From Trileptium ribeirensis (Eukaryota; Nematoda; Enoplea; Enoplida; Thoracostomopsidae), in the NCBI GenBank assembly GCA_030248225.1, contig JASANE010011766.1, forward strand, positions 1 to 64,000: a DNA stretch of 64,000 nt, read 5' to 3'. This document shows positions 46,550 to 57,689 of this stretch, in pieces (position 1 is the stretch's first letter; each line of letters opens with the position of its first letter). A program made the translations under genes and the position numbers. The notes beneath the pieces are model-generated. The model made no database searches and was not told where the DNA came from. It saw nothing but the letters and a program-made list of their open reading frames with translations.

Positions 46550-47560
46550 ACTAGTAACTCTATCGAGATTGCAGAACGTAGTGAAGCATAGGTAGTACGC
46601 CTACGCTACGCCTAGGTAGCTACGCCTTTTGCATGCACAGCCAATCAGCTCTCAATAGCATACGTCGATATACTATATGTGGATATCACACAATACCGCA
46701 CAAGTTAGAACAAAACTAACACCGGCAGTAAGTTTCCCATGCCCCAAAACCCCCCAAGTGCAAGATATCAGCCTCCCAGGACGTATATAACAGTAAAATT
46801 AGGAATTTTGGGTCGATGAACCATGGCGGCGCCATACCCCCTACCCATAGAACCACGCAGAGCAAAATCAACACCAGCAATGAGTTTGTCATGCCCGAAA
46901 ACCCCCAAGTGAAACTTTTTAGCCGGCCAGGACGTCAGAACGAATTTTTGAATTTTGGGTCAGGGAACCATTGGGGCACCATACCTCAAACCCCATAAAT
47001 CCAGAGCCGGAGCCTTAATCGAAAAACAAAAAAGAGACATCGGCATTTATCATTGTACTATGAAACAAAACCATACAGAGAAAAAAATTCGATAGTTAAG
47101 ATAAAAATACCCTTGCTTTCGTGAAAGGTATATACTAAAAACCCTCATTATGACCTCTGACCCCGAACCATGGGCCGTCATACTCCTGTACCCATGGAAC
47201 CGTAGGTCGAAGAGCAAAACCGGCACCGGCAATGAGTTTCCCATGCCCGAAAACCCCCAGGTAAAATTTATCAGCCGCCCAAAACGTCAGAACAAATTTT
47301 CAATTTTGGGTCGAGGAACCGTTGGGGCGCCATACCCCCGTACCTCAAACCCAATAAATCCAGAGCCGGAGCCTTAATCGAAAAACAAAAAAGAGGGATC
47401 AGCATTTATCATTTTACTATGAAACAAAACCATCCAGAGAAAAAATTCGATAGTTAAGATAAAAATAACCTTGCTTTCGTGAAGGGTACTAAAATAGGGT
47501 AAAATGGGGCCAAAAAGCCCACATCTTGACCCCTGAACTAGACCACAAATCAAAAAGCAT
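46550..47560 (+). repeat. Interspersed repeat, family A (copy 4)
   Basis: It starts CTAGTAACTCTATCGAGATT followed by AGAACGTAGTGAAGCATAGG. Subunits begin near 46,890 and 47,249, each with CCGGAGCCTTAATCGAAAAA. All four copies in the window lie in plus orientation. Confidence 0.8.
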
Positions 47561-47569
47561 TAACGACAT

Positions 47570-47815
47570 TTTTATCGTTCGTTTAGTGGCATATGTATTG
47601 TTTAAGAGCATTTCTCCAGGCTGTAGTTCTAGTTAGGATTTTGTCACAAATAGTCGTAATATAAGCAATATTGAGTTTTGTTATAACCGTTTCTTCTTAG
47701 GATGGCCATTTTTGGTGTGACCTAAAAATACCTGTGAGTGCTGGGGGCATAATCTGGGACGAGCCGCCGAATTCCTGGGAGAACTCGAAAATCCTGGAAA
47801 CTGTAGAGAAGCTAG
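47570..47815 (+). mobile_element. Family C MITE-like element (copy 3, partial)
   Basis: It contains AATAGTCGTAATATAAGCAA, TTTTGTTATAACCG, GGGGGCATAATCTGG and GAGCCGCCGAATTCCTGGGA, ending CTGTAGAGAAGCTAG, a decayed form of CTGTGGAGAGGCCAG. Confidence 0.6.
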
Positions 47816-48263
47816 TCTCTTCAAACGCTTCGGGGGCACATCTTAACCAGGGGTTCTGGAGAAGAGAAATCACGGAAAATTTTGGAGCAGCTACAGTCAG
47901 TTCGTCTGCCACAATTCGCGAATAGAGCTTCAACCCACAGCAACGGTTTCAACAACACACTGCCTTGCATGAGGCCGTGTTCACATTGCGTCCGATCCGA
48001 CCGACACAACAAAATTTTATAGTTATTGCATACGTGTGTATATGTCTTTTTGTTTTCATACTACATCATGCGATTCATCCCGAAGAAATCATATATCCGT
48101 CCATTGTATTTCGGATCGGATGCAATATGCACAGTCTATATAAAATACATGTGAAAATTAGCATCGGACCGGATGCAATCTGAGCACGCCCCAACAGGCT
48201 TGTATCAAATTACTACATTACAACTATGAAAGCTATACGTCAAATCCCATCATTCTAGCGTAC
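47816..48263. other. Intron end, nothing recognised
   Basis: A pair of near-inverted words (GCGTCCGATCCGACCGA and TCGGACCGGATGCAATC-like) spans 47,987-48,180. No exon was seen. Confidence 0.35.
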
Positions 48264-48375
48264 CTGCTTGTGTAACAGTGGCGAGTTTAAGCTTCAATAT
48301 TTTCTCCTGATACACCTTCAACCGAGTATCCATTTCCATATCGGTGATGCATTTGTCCATCCATTCGAAACCGGC
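48264..48375 (-). CDS. USP9X: USP9X ortholog exon (ACFKWFSKLMGDE region)
   Basis: Exon of 112 bases, phase 0 to 1, with acceptor TTGTTTTAG and donor GTACGC. It encodes AGFEWMDKCITDMEMDTRLK and ends KILKLKLATVTQA, matching human ACFKWFSKLMGDEPDLD and VLQLDPSLLTEN. The exon leaves one extra base, whereas the next recognised exon (30,908-31,048) starts in phase 0. At least one short exon is therefore missing in the 17 kb between them. Confidence 0.88.
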
Positions 48376-49541
48376 CTAAAACAACAAAATTACTATCATG
48401 AAATCTGAGTTGGAACCCCTAGATCAGCTAAGTAAAAAGCTAGATGGCGGGATTGTGGTTAGAGCTAATGGCTGAAGATCAAGTACAGCGCCCGCGGAAC
48501 CCAAAGCTAAAACAGAATTCAATCCAATAACAAGAATCAGCCACTGACTGCAAGTCGTACAACAAGGAACAAGTGGCTAGCTCGATCATAAACGTTCCCA
48601 AAGTATGATTTATCCTGAACGCTTAAAGACATACCAGCAGCGATTCACGGGAGAAAACTCAACCACTCACCTCCAAGAAACAAGAAAGCCATTTAATAGC
48701 ATTACAGTTGCGTTCGCACGTCAAACTTTTTGCACAAATATTGATCAAAATATGCTTTTAATGGAGAACTATTGCAAATCACCATGCTTCATGATTTGAG
48801 TTCAAATATGAAACCCAAAAATTTTCAAGTTCTAGGCGTTGGCTAAAACAATATCCTAGAAAAGTTTGAACTGTGTTCATTCATTCAAATCATTAAAAGA
48901 CAAAAAAACGCTTTCAATTTTTGATCAACTCTGACCTCAAAATTTCAGCAAAATGTTTAACGTTGATGTGTAAACACACCTTTACTTTTCGGATGTTAAT
49001 CTTTGGATCATAATTCGAAAAGACTATTCTAACAAAAATACGTCCTTCTGAAAAATCCAGAGCCCAAAATATATTCTGTAAGTGTCATGGCCGGAAAGAC
49101 AGAGTTAAATAAGAACAGGGCTGACATTTTAATTCGCACAACTCATAGTTGGTTTTACATATTTTTACCAGTCTCGCGAAACAAAATTCTTCTCTAACAT
49201 TTGAACTTGGCTATCTATCTCAGCTTTACTTTTTGGAAGTAAATAACTTTTCTCGCACAAACAATACGGCGGACACACAAATTTATTCATTTCAAAAATT
49301 AACTAATGAGAGAAATAACTGCATTCAAAAGTTCATTTTGTCCAACATCTACCAACACTAGGATTTGGCTCTAAAGGGAGCGCATCGAAAAGCCCAGATA
49401 ATCCCGCTTTCAAGGAACTACCCGATGGAAACTATACACTAATGGTCTAGCAGTACGGCTACTATTGGAGGTTAATTAGAACTCTGTATGGCAACAAAAT
49501 CGATTGCGCAACACAAAAAAGTCCCGGTCGTATCAACTCAC
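48376..49541. other. Intron, nothing recognised
   Basis: AT-rich sequence with no transposon ends, tandem structure or coding similarity. Confidence 0.45.
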
Positions 49542-49788
49542 GTTGATTTCAAAAGCACATGCATCGCTGTCTTCAATTAAAATTTCGAAGATTTCCGTCA
49601 CGCGAACGGCGTTTAAAAACAGATCGCCCTCGACCAGAATAAAGCGAAGAAAGTCCAGGATGGAGGTCACATAGTTGCCGAGCGAAAACCCGTCCTCCAA
49701 CACGAAGCTTTCATCCAGCGGACGGTGCAAGGCCCGTTCACGACCGCCTTTGAGAGCCGACGGACCTGGTTGAATGTCCTTGGGAGAT
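49542..49788 (-). CDS. USP9X: USP9X ortholog exon ([15 protein letters not shown] region)
   Basis: Exon of 247 bases, phase 2 to 0, acceptor TTTTCAG and donor GTGAGT. The encoded SILDFLRFILVEGDLFLNAV and VTEIFEILIEDSDACAFEIN match human [20 protein letters not shown] and [20 protein letters not shown]. The first third is a Pro/Gly/Arg-rich linker. The intron separating it from the previous exon (49,789-50,757) has no gene I can recognise. Confidence 0.94.
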
Positions 49789-50757
49789 CTGAAAACATAC
49801 AAATGCTGGCAATGGACGTGTTCGAATATTTGTGTAACGGATAAAACGTCTCGTTTGCTACGATGACCAGATCGTACGCTACGTTTAAAATGGTTTTGCC
49901 AAATTAAGCTACAATTGATGAATCATAACAGACAATCATGACGAAATATATTTGTATCCTGTAAGCGAGATTGAATCACAGTCACCATGCGTTCATCTAT
50001 ATGCGGTCATTATGCAGCGGCAACTGGATTTGTGTTTGATGACACCTTAAAACCTCAACAACCCTTGTAACGATGGTCTCATATTAATTAACCACCAATT
50101 CTGCGTGCCAGAAACAATATACCGGCGTATCTGAAGGTGCAGAAAGAAAACAAGGCATAACCAAATAAGTTTTTCGCTAAATCTGGTTCAACGACGTTCA
50201 ATCGTAAACCACTGAAACAGAATGATACAGTTACGTTGAATTTTAGATGACCAAGCCACCAAAGAATTCAGTGAAATTCCTATAAAGACCGTTCTAAAAG
50301 GAATAGGTTATCAAAATTATTGTCAGACTATATCCTGGAAATCAGCTTTGCTGTTTGAAAACCACCGAAAAGACGTCAAATACCCCAACTGTGCGCCAGA
50401 TGGCCCAACTTCAGTATACCAATGACCTACAAACAGGCCATCCTTGATAGCCTACACTCGACGCAACATATAACCACACATATCAAGACAGACTTCATTT
50501 GAAATCGAACCTGGAAAACTCATGAAAAGGTAGAACAGAGCCAAATTAGACTAACAAAACCACACTATTTGGAAACGTATTGACAAAAACAATGTTACAA
50601 ATTGCAGGATGACAAATTATCGAAGGTGTTTTCATTAATAAAACGCGTAATATAATTTCATAGCACAAAAAGATGCAGTATGAACTTGTGATCGTGAATA
50701 ATTGACAAAGTAGTTGCGAAAACGTAAACATATGATAGTTGCAAAATTGGTACTAAC
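49789..50757. other. Intron, nothing recognised
   Basis: No repeat family or coding similarity was noticed. Confidence 0.45.
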
Positions 50758-50984
50758 CCAACTTCGAACGTGGGTTTCGTCGGAACACCTTCCTTTGTTG
50801 GTGTGGGAGGTATCAAAACTACACCTGTGGGTTTAACGGGGGACTTTGATATTCCCCGAGTGCGTGGAGTGGCTTCGTCTTTTTCTCCCGATGACCGCTG
50901 AGAGCGATACGCGGCGACCGCTCGGCTGTGCACCGCGATCAAACAATCGCACAACAGTTTTACCAAATCATTGTGATTTAACTC
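50758..50984 (-). CDS. USP9X: USP9X ortholog exon (QLQHNHALV region plus Ser/Pro/Thr linker)
   Basis: Exon of 227 bases, phase 0 to 2, acceptor TTTTTTCAG and donor GTTAGT. The start, ELNHNDLVKLLCDCLIAVHS, matches human [20 protein letters not shown]. The second half is a Ser/Pro/Thr/Lys-rich stretch with no human counterpart that I can align, probably a disordered loop. The leftover two bases (GG) are completed by the next exon. Confidence 0.9.
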
Positions 50985-51537
50985 CTGAAAAAAACATGTA
51001 ACAAAAAGCAAAGCCTGAAACAATACAATTCTTGAATTTAGTTCAATTGAACAAAAATAGTCAACATTAATTTTAGTTACGTCGAACATAGATTCGAGTA
51101 ACAGACTGTACGGCACCAACTGGTTACTAAACCGGGTCACCACAACTATCTGATTAGCTCTGATCGGGTAAATACCCTCACGAGACTAAACAATTGCTAC
51201 ATAATAATTATTGGTCTCACACTTTGCTGCACGACCGTTACAATCGCTCTCACTAAGTAGAAATAACCGACTGGCATTTCATTCACATTCACTACAGGCG
51301 TAAAATCCGCTCAACACCACTCGGAGAAGCATAAAAATATTAAATGAAACGGCGCGAGCGATGCAGACAGTTTCTACTGATTGGGGTGACGTAGTAATAA
51401 TTTTTTTGTTTGTCGATGTCACTCATGACTAATCTCCGGGGTGGACGAATGAATTCTGACAAAATTCGACGATTTGCCATTCAGTTCAACTCTTATACCT
51501 CTGATCCCATCTTCAGTATCGAAATACTAAAAGTTCT

Positions 51538-52328
51538 TTGCTAAATCAACCATGCTGGTGCTTGTGTTTCGCAGCCCTTACCGCAACTCTTATTGAGGTG
51601 AGGTGATCGAGATTGGTAAACCTTCCGAAGATAACTTCTTTGTGTAAACCTTGCTAAATCTGCCATGCTGGTGCTTGTGTTTAGCAGCCCTTCTCGCAAC
51701 TCTTATTGAGGTGAGGTGATCGAGATTGGTAAACCTTCCGAAGATAACTTCTTTATGTAAACCTTGCTAAATCTGCCATGCTGGTGTTTGTGTTTCGCAG
51801 CCCTTTTCGCAACCCTTATTGAGGTGAGGTGATCGAGATTGGTAAACCTTCCGAAGATAACTTCTTTGTGTAAACCTTGCTAAATCTGCCATGCTGGTGC
51901 TTGTGTTTAGCAGCCCTTCTCGCAACTCTTATTGAGGTGAGGTGATCGAGATTGGTAAACCTTCCGAAGATAACTTCTTTGTGTAAACCTTGCTAAATCT
52001 GCCATGCTGGTGCTTGTGTTTAGCAGCCCTTCTCGCAACTCTTATTGAGGTGAGGTGATCGAGATTGGTAAACCTTCCGAAGATAACTTCTTTATGTAAA
52101 CCTTGCTAAATCTGCCATGCTGGTGTTTGTGTTTCGCAGCCCTTATCGCAACCCTTATTGAGGTGAGGTGATCGAGATTTGTAAACCTTCCGAGGATAAC
52201 TTCTTTATGTAAACCTTGCTAAATCTACCATGCTGGTGCTTGTGTTTCGCAGCCCTTATCGGAACCCTTATTTAGGTGAGGTGATCGAGATTGGTAAACC
52301 TTTTGAAGATAACTCCTTTGTGGGACTA
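51538..52328. repeat. 113-bp tandem array, seven units, with a three-unit higher-order repeat
   Basis: TTGCTAAATC starts each unit at 51,538, 51,651, 51,764, 51,877, 51,990, 52,103 and 52,216. Units 2 and 5 end CTTTATGTAAACC and are followed by units with GTTTGTGTTTCGCAGCCC. Units 2-4 therefore correspond to units 5-7, a 339-bp higher-order block duplicated once. Confidence 0.93.
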
Positions 52329-52853
52329 TTCTCATGCCTGTTGTGGACCCGCTATGGTTCCTCGATCCTTTTCCTGCACTATCGAAACTTTCACATATCG
52401 GCGCTGTATTGCGTGTTTGTATTCAAACTATTGTCCAATAGGTTATCAAGCAAGGTATTTTTTTTCAAAACGGGGGTCGATGACAGAATGTTTCAATGTT
52501 ATTGGTTAAATATTGCTTTCAATGAATTGAAGTCCTCCGAGGAAAAACGGTCTATGTCAGATATTGCCATTTTGAGTTACATGCATCTTTGTGTTTCTAT
52601 TGGCTACTTTTTAGTGGGCAATGGGATTAAGTTTATATTTCGTACATTATTGGCCCTAGGTGTGATGTAATATGTAGCGCCATGAAAAGTTGTAAACCAC
52701 CTACACGGCGATGGTGAAGTGTACGAAATCATACTTAGACTGTTTTTCGACGGAATTGGAGTTAATTACAGTTAGAATAAAAAATGTCTTAACATGCTAA
52801 TTGTGGTATATTGGTCAATAACTAACCCTAAGAGCGTCTCGAAACAGTAATTG

Positions 52854-53677
52854 TCAGTCGGAATTCTCGCTGTCATCCGCTATTTTCCCTTGGCTCTCGC
52901 ATTCGAGTGTTGTGTAAAACCCTTGTGCATATCGTGGTATGTATTTGAGCTGTTTGTTGAAGTCATCGTATTTTTCTTTCTTGAAGCATCGCCCGGCTTG
53001 CACGGAAACAGCTTCTAGCAGCTGTTGGGGGTTCACATCGCTGTAAACTGATGCACGCTTCTTCAGTATGTCAACAGTTTTCCATTCTTCTTCGCTATCA
53101 AAGCTACACCGATATTGATATCGACCAAATGTGTCACACGAATCCAACGAACGTCAGACTTGAAACAAACTTTTTCATTTTTTGTGTTTTTGATCCGCTT
53201 AACTAAATTCAATTTGTTGAATAGCTTCTTTATATCGATTACTCCGTTGGCAATATTTGTTACAACGAATTTATTTTTTGTTTGACAGTTCACCATAATA
53301 TCTCTGTACTCCTCCGGAAAGAAGATGTTTTCATGCTTCCGTGTAGCTTTTTCGATTTGTCCAAAATCGCGGTCACTGCAAAGCCTGGAATGACCAATTT
53401 TCGGAAATTTGTGCTCTATAACTTCGAACCGGCCAACTTTGATGAGGTATTGCCACAAACCAATGACAAAAATATTTTTATTCTGTCCCGCACAGCTGTC
53501 TGACCATGCCAGCAAGTGTTTCGTGTCGACGAATGCATCACTTTCAAAGAAAGTTAATAGGACCGAAACAATCTCTGAACAACCCCGTCCAAACTGGCTT
53601 TCGTTCAACGTGAACATAAAACCCCTTCCGGATGACCCAGTATTTTGATCGACGGCGTGAACACCTAGGTTGTACAT
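52854..53677 (-). pseudogene. DUF7869-like element protein, C-terminal part, frameshifted
   Basis: The reading starts MYNLGVHAVDQNTG, then HLLAWSDSCAGQNKNIFVIG, WQYLIKVGRFEVIEHKFPKI, GHSRLCSDRDFGQIEKATRK, and after a frame change near 53,100-53,150 ends NPQQLLEAVSVQAGRCF and YIPRYAQGFYTTL. The spaced acidic residues (HAVD, WSDSC.GQN, H..SDRDFG.IE) look like an RNase H-fold transposase core. I know such proteins as a family (DUF7869) that is repeated in many invertebrate genomes; the transposase role is inference. The N-terminal half is missing. Confidence 0.72.
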
Positions 53678-54542
53678 CCATAATTGTCGAAGATAGAATG
53701 CTTCGGATACAGTAAGCTTAGGATTAACTATTTTGCAATCTATTCAACATTTTTTGCTTCTGATTATGTGGAGTTAACATATTTTGTCTGCAAAAAAAAG
53801 AAATATTATTGGGAAGCAAAATGGTCTTAAAATTTTTAAAATTTATTTTCCCACGAAAAACGGTCTAAGTCCGTTAGTTATGACTTAGACTTTTTTCGAC
53901 GGAGCTCATGTTATTTCGAAATAACTTAGACCTATTTCCAACACCATATCTTTCTTTAGACCGATTTTACGCGGAAGAAAACCATCCACTTGTGCATAAA
54001 ACTTTTGATCAGACCCAGAGGGATTCTAAAAGGGTCCATGAGACCCGAAATATAGCAGTATCTCCACTCGAGCTATGTGCACACATCGCATTTTGTAGAG
54101 CAGCCCATTCCTTGTGCAATTCCATTATGAGTATATAAATACTCCGTAAGCGGGTATATTTGCTATCCTATCTGTCCAATCTGGAGATTATTCGGCTGAT
54201 TTTGTAATTGCTGAATGCATTATAATAACTCGTAGGTTCCGGGTGTTTTAGAGTGGTATACGTAATATATAAAACACAACGCCTGCTACAGGTGATTGCT
54301 CACATTGATAAGTGTTGATTAAACCATACTCGCTTCGTGTCAACCTCGCTTACGAGATACCAGTGAGAAAAGGACGTTTTCAACACATTGTAACAGCAGT
54401 GCATTACCAAGAACCAGCTTATAGGAATTGTGGCCAGGAAGCGAACATCGGGTCCACAAAGCTTGTTGACCACACAAATCCTACATGGAATGGCCTTACT
54501 GGGATGATCGCTGGCCAAGTAAAAGTATAACAATAAACTAAC

Positions 54543-54656
54543 TTTAATAATGCGTTTTTGAGGCTTTGTTCCCATAAACGAATGATAATTCTTGTCGGAA
54601 CTTTGGAGTATTAGCTGGTGCAAATGACACAATGCCGGCAACAGAAAGGACGAATT
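54543..54656 (-). CDS. USP9X: USP9X ortholog exon (region of human KWVIPALKQIREICSLF)
   Basis: Exon of 114 bases (38 codons, phase 0 to 0). The acceptor is CTTTTAG and the donor GTTAGT, a donor form also used by the exons at 50.8, 16.5 and 3.7 kb. It encodes SSFLLPALCHLHQLILQSSD, matching human DKWVIPALKQIREICSLF, and it sits at the right place in exon order. A full-length inverted copy is at 60,462-60,575. The C-terminal half of the exon is poorly conserved, so the exact donor is slightly less certain. Confidence 0.8.
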
Positions 54657-55339
54657 CTAAAAGCAGCAATCTGCAATCATGTCAAACAAATTACGATTTC
54701 AAGTTATCAAGATGGACGCCCTGGTGCCTGCTTAATATTTGATTTCATGCAGTTCTGACCTGTCTAGCAGGCAGTTCTGGAGTTTGAAACAATTTCCACT
54801 AAACCATGTTTGGGTCTCCTCTTCCCGCGCTCTGCATATGCTCACATTGTTTAGCGCAAACTAAGCGGTTTCGTGCTCCGTTCATTGTTTTCCATGCCGC
54901 CGTGCTAGCGCCTCGGAGGTTTGGGGTGGCCCAGTGTGATTCCAAACCTTTCCTCAATGCAAGTACTGCCTCGAAAAATTGACTTCTCCGGTTCACACAA
55001 GCCTACTTTACACCCTCACCGCCGCTAATATAGCTCAACTCCAAAATATTCTTTAAAGTGTAGCTGATGGAGCCAAAATTCGGAAAATGACAAAAAAAAC
55101 AAGAAAGATATGCAGACTGGTAGCCTTCACAAATAATTGTCCATAAAAATTTTGACCCAGTAAAGAAATAATGATGAATCTAAATAGATCGTAGCGCGGC
55201 TTCACACCAGACTCAACTCCCGATAATATTGTTGAAGCGATATAGCAAACATGACTCTGAAACAGCACATTATCCAAACAGTGATACGTTGCGTAAATTA
55301 TAATAACCCCCAAATATTAGCATCGAGAGTCCATCTTAC
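54657..55339. other. Intron, nothing recognised (also present inverted at 59,775-60,461)
   Basis: No repeat or coding similarity beyond its mirrored copy. Confidence 0.5.
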
Positions 55340-55495
55340 CTCTCGCACTTCAGCGATACACCGATGTATGTAATCGTTGCGCTCGGCTTCGCGACCCGCC
55401 ACAGTTATCACCTCGAGTTGGGCACTTAGAGTCTGATTAATGAGTGCCACCGACAGATGCTTCGTGTGCGCAAAGTCCCACAATACCGCGGCGAC
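55340..55495 (-). CDS. USP9X: USP9X ortholog exon, N-terminal helical region
   Basis: Exon of 156 bases (52 codons, phase 0 to 0) between acceptor TTTCACTAG and donor GTAAGA. The product contains VLWDFAHTKHLSVALINQTL and LSAQLEV, matching human [20 protein letters not shown] followed by SAHIKIL. It follows the 56.4-kb exon after an 870-base intron with no recognisable gene. An inverted copy with an open frame lies at 59,619-59,774. Confidence 0.93.
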
Positions 55496-56365
55496 CTAGT
55501 GAAAATTATTTTCACCAACTCGATTGATTACGAAAATAACACTGGAATATTTGAAACCGAGGATTGGCGAGAGCCTTTGCTCAACAAATTCTAATCAAAC
55601 CGAGTAAATGAAAATGTAATTAAAAACGACGTTCCTCAAAGCTCTTGTTGACAGGGAACGTCGAGGTGTCTAATAAAACTGTTTCCCTCGCTTTAGTACA
55701 AAATATATCGAAACCTATGAGCTGAAAGCATGTAATGACAAAAACTGATCCGTGATATTTCAAATTTTGAACAAGGTGAATCACAAGTTTGGTTTTCAAG
55801 GTTTCGGTCAAATATTTCAACACAAAACCGGGATTTTTTTAAAGAGAAGGGGGCAACCCATGATTGAGCCTGACTAATCCCTGAAAGGCACACCGACTCT
55901 CCAAAATTTTTAATTAAGACCACCACAAATTTGGCTTCGCCATGTATCAACTAATTTTTGCAAGAATTTTGCATAATTTCCTACACTTTTTACTATAATT
56001 TTCCCCAATTTCTACAAAAATTTTGCTCATTTGCAAAAGCCATGATCTCGACCCTTAGTAATGATCTCCCCACCCCTTGTTAGAAGTCAGGGCTGATCTT
56101 GGATCCTGGACTCCTATTTTCAGAGGTCTAAAAACCTAGGTGAGGAAGGGGACATTAGTAATTTGCTAGGCGGCTCGTGTATGTTGGTTCATCATGGTGA
56201 CTCATTACAAAATGCATAATACGATTAATTAATAAATTATTGAACTAAGCTATAAAATAGTCAATCTGAATAGACAATTCGCCGACACACCATGCCATCA
56301 CAGCTTGGCGACTAGTCTTGTACTAGAAGCGACACTCTCTGAAAATATACAACGCGCCAACTTAC
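55496..56365. other. Intron, nothing recognised (also present inverted at 58,743-59,618)
   Basis: AT-rich sequence. The 60-80 codon open frames here appear in both arms and are not conserved as coding. Confidence 0.45.
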
Positions 56366-56461
56366 ATTGCCATAAGCGTAGGAATCTTTACTTCCGCGCC
56401 CAATCTTCGCTAGCAAAGTCAGTAAGCTCTCGCGTTCCTTCGCATTACCCGATTTCCAGCT
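56366..56461 (-). CDS. USP9X: USP9X/fat facets ortholog, most upstream exon found
   Basis: Coding exon of 96 bases (32 codons, phase 0 to 0), acceptor TTTGCAG and donor GTAAGT. It encodes SWKSGNAKERESLLTLLAK and onward, matching the human USP9X stretch that begins SWTNASKKQREKLLELIRR, within the helical N-terminal region. USP9X is a cytosolic deubiquitinase that removes ubiquitin from many substrates; this part lies far from the catalytic site. The exon is repeated, inverted and frameshifted, at 58,643-58,742; this copy is the intact one. No exon further toward the N-terminus was found in the window. Confidence 0.88.
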
Positions 56462-56599
56462 CTGCAAACAGAATAGAAAGTATATAAGAACATGATTACG
56501 GAGAGGCAGTTGTTTAGCCGTGTTTGGAGCAGCTAATATATTTCTCAGAATCGTTTAGCGAATTTGGTGTTTCATTGTAAATTGCTTTAAACTTTTTGC

Positions 56600-57680
56600 G
56601 AAGCAGTAGGTCTGACAAGTTGTACAGAGCGGACCCACGATACATTTCGGCTGGTACAAGCTGCCTGACACTAGTTAAGAGTTAGGCGACGTACCTTCAA
56701 CTTCTACCCAAGCCAGAAAGCAGTAGGTCTGACAAGTCGTACAGAGCCGACCCACGATACGCTCGGCTGGCACAGCTGCCTGACACTCGTCAAGAGTTAG
56801 GCGGAGTACAGCAGTTAACGTACTCGTCAACTTCCAACCAAGCCAGAAACCAGTAGGTCTGACAAGTCGTACAGAGCGCACCCACAATACATTTCGGCTA
56901 GCTCAAGCTGCCTGACACTCGTTAAGAGTTAGGCGACGTACAACAGTTACGTCCTCGTCTTCAACTTCCACCCAAGCCAGAAAACAGTAGGTCTGATAAG
57001 TCGTACAGAGCCGGCCCACGATACGCTTCGGTTAGCTCAAGCTGCCTGACACTCGATAAGAGTTAGGCGGCGTACAACAGTTAACGTACTCGTCAACTTC
57101 CAACCAAGCCAGAAACCAGTAGGTCTGACAAGTCGTACAGAGCGGACCCACAATACATTTCGGCTAGCTCAAGCTGCCTGACACTCGTTAAGAGTTAGGC
57201 GACGTACAACAGTTACGTCTTCGTCTTCAACTTCCACCCAAGCCAGAAAACAGTAGGTCTGATAAGTCGTACAGAGCCGACCCACGATACGCTTCGGCTG
57301 GCACAGCTGCCTGACACTCGTCAAGAGTTATGCGACGTACAACAGTTAACGTCCTCGTCTTCAACTTCCACCGAAGCCAGAAAACAGTAGGTCTGATAAG
57401 TCGAACAGAGCGGATCCATAATACATTTCGGCTAGCTCAATCTGCCTGACACTCGTTAAGGCGACGTAACGTCCTCGTCTTCAACTTCCACCCAAGCCAG
57501 AAAACAGTAGGTCTGATAAGTCGTACAGAGCCGGCCCACGATACGCTTCGGCTGGCACAAGCTGCCTGACACTCGTTAAGAGTTAGGAGACGTACCTTCA
57601 ACTTCCACCCAAGCCAGAAAGCAGTAGGTCTGACAAGTTGTACAGAGCGGACCCACGATACATTTCGGCTGGGTGAGTTC
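56600..57680. repeat. Tandem array of about 117-137 bp units, nine units
   Basis: CAGTAGGTCTGACAAGTCGT recurs near 56,605, 56,722, 56,852, 56,990, 57,118, 57,255, 57,383, 57,502 and 57,620. The units also hold CACGATACGCTTCGGCTGGC and CTGCCTGACACTCGTTAAGA. Short frames with VRSVRLVRPTGFWLGWKL-type products are by-products of the repeat. Confidence 0.93.
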
Positions 57681-57689
57681 AAGACGAGG

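Larger units (their letters stand above)
51470..54370 (-). mobile_element. DUF7869-type mobile element (family B, coding copy)
   Basis: Its outer parts resemble the short family B repeats: ATCCCATCTTCAGTATCGAA on the left, ATAGGTTATCAAGCAAGGTA at 52,440, and CGCCTGCTACAGGTGATTGC near 54,280. Between them lies a minus-strand coding region with a DUF7869-like protein. A 113-bp tandem array occupies the left third. The borders are approximate and no target duplication was found. It sits in the intron between the 54.5- and 50.8-kb USP9X exons. Confidence 0.6.
53441..57552 (+). repeat. Left arm of a 4.1-kb inverted repeat
   Basis: This arm is mirrored by 57,552-61,870. Paired landmarks: exon borders 56,461/58,643, 55,495/59,619 and 54,656/60,462, whose coordinate sums are constant within 15 bases. 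It carries three intact USP9X exons and part of the DUF7869-type element. Confidence 0.95.
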
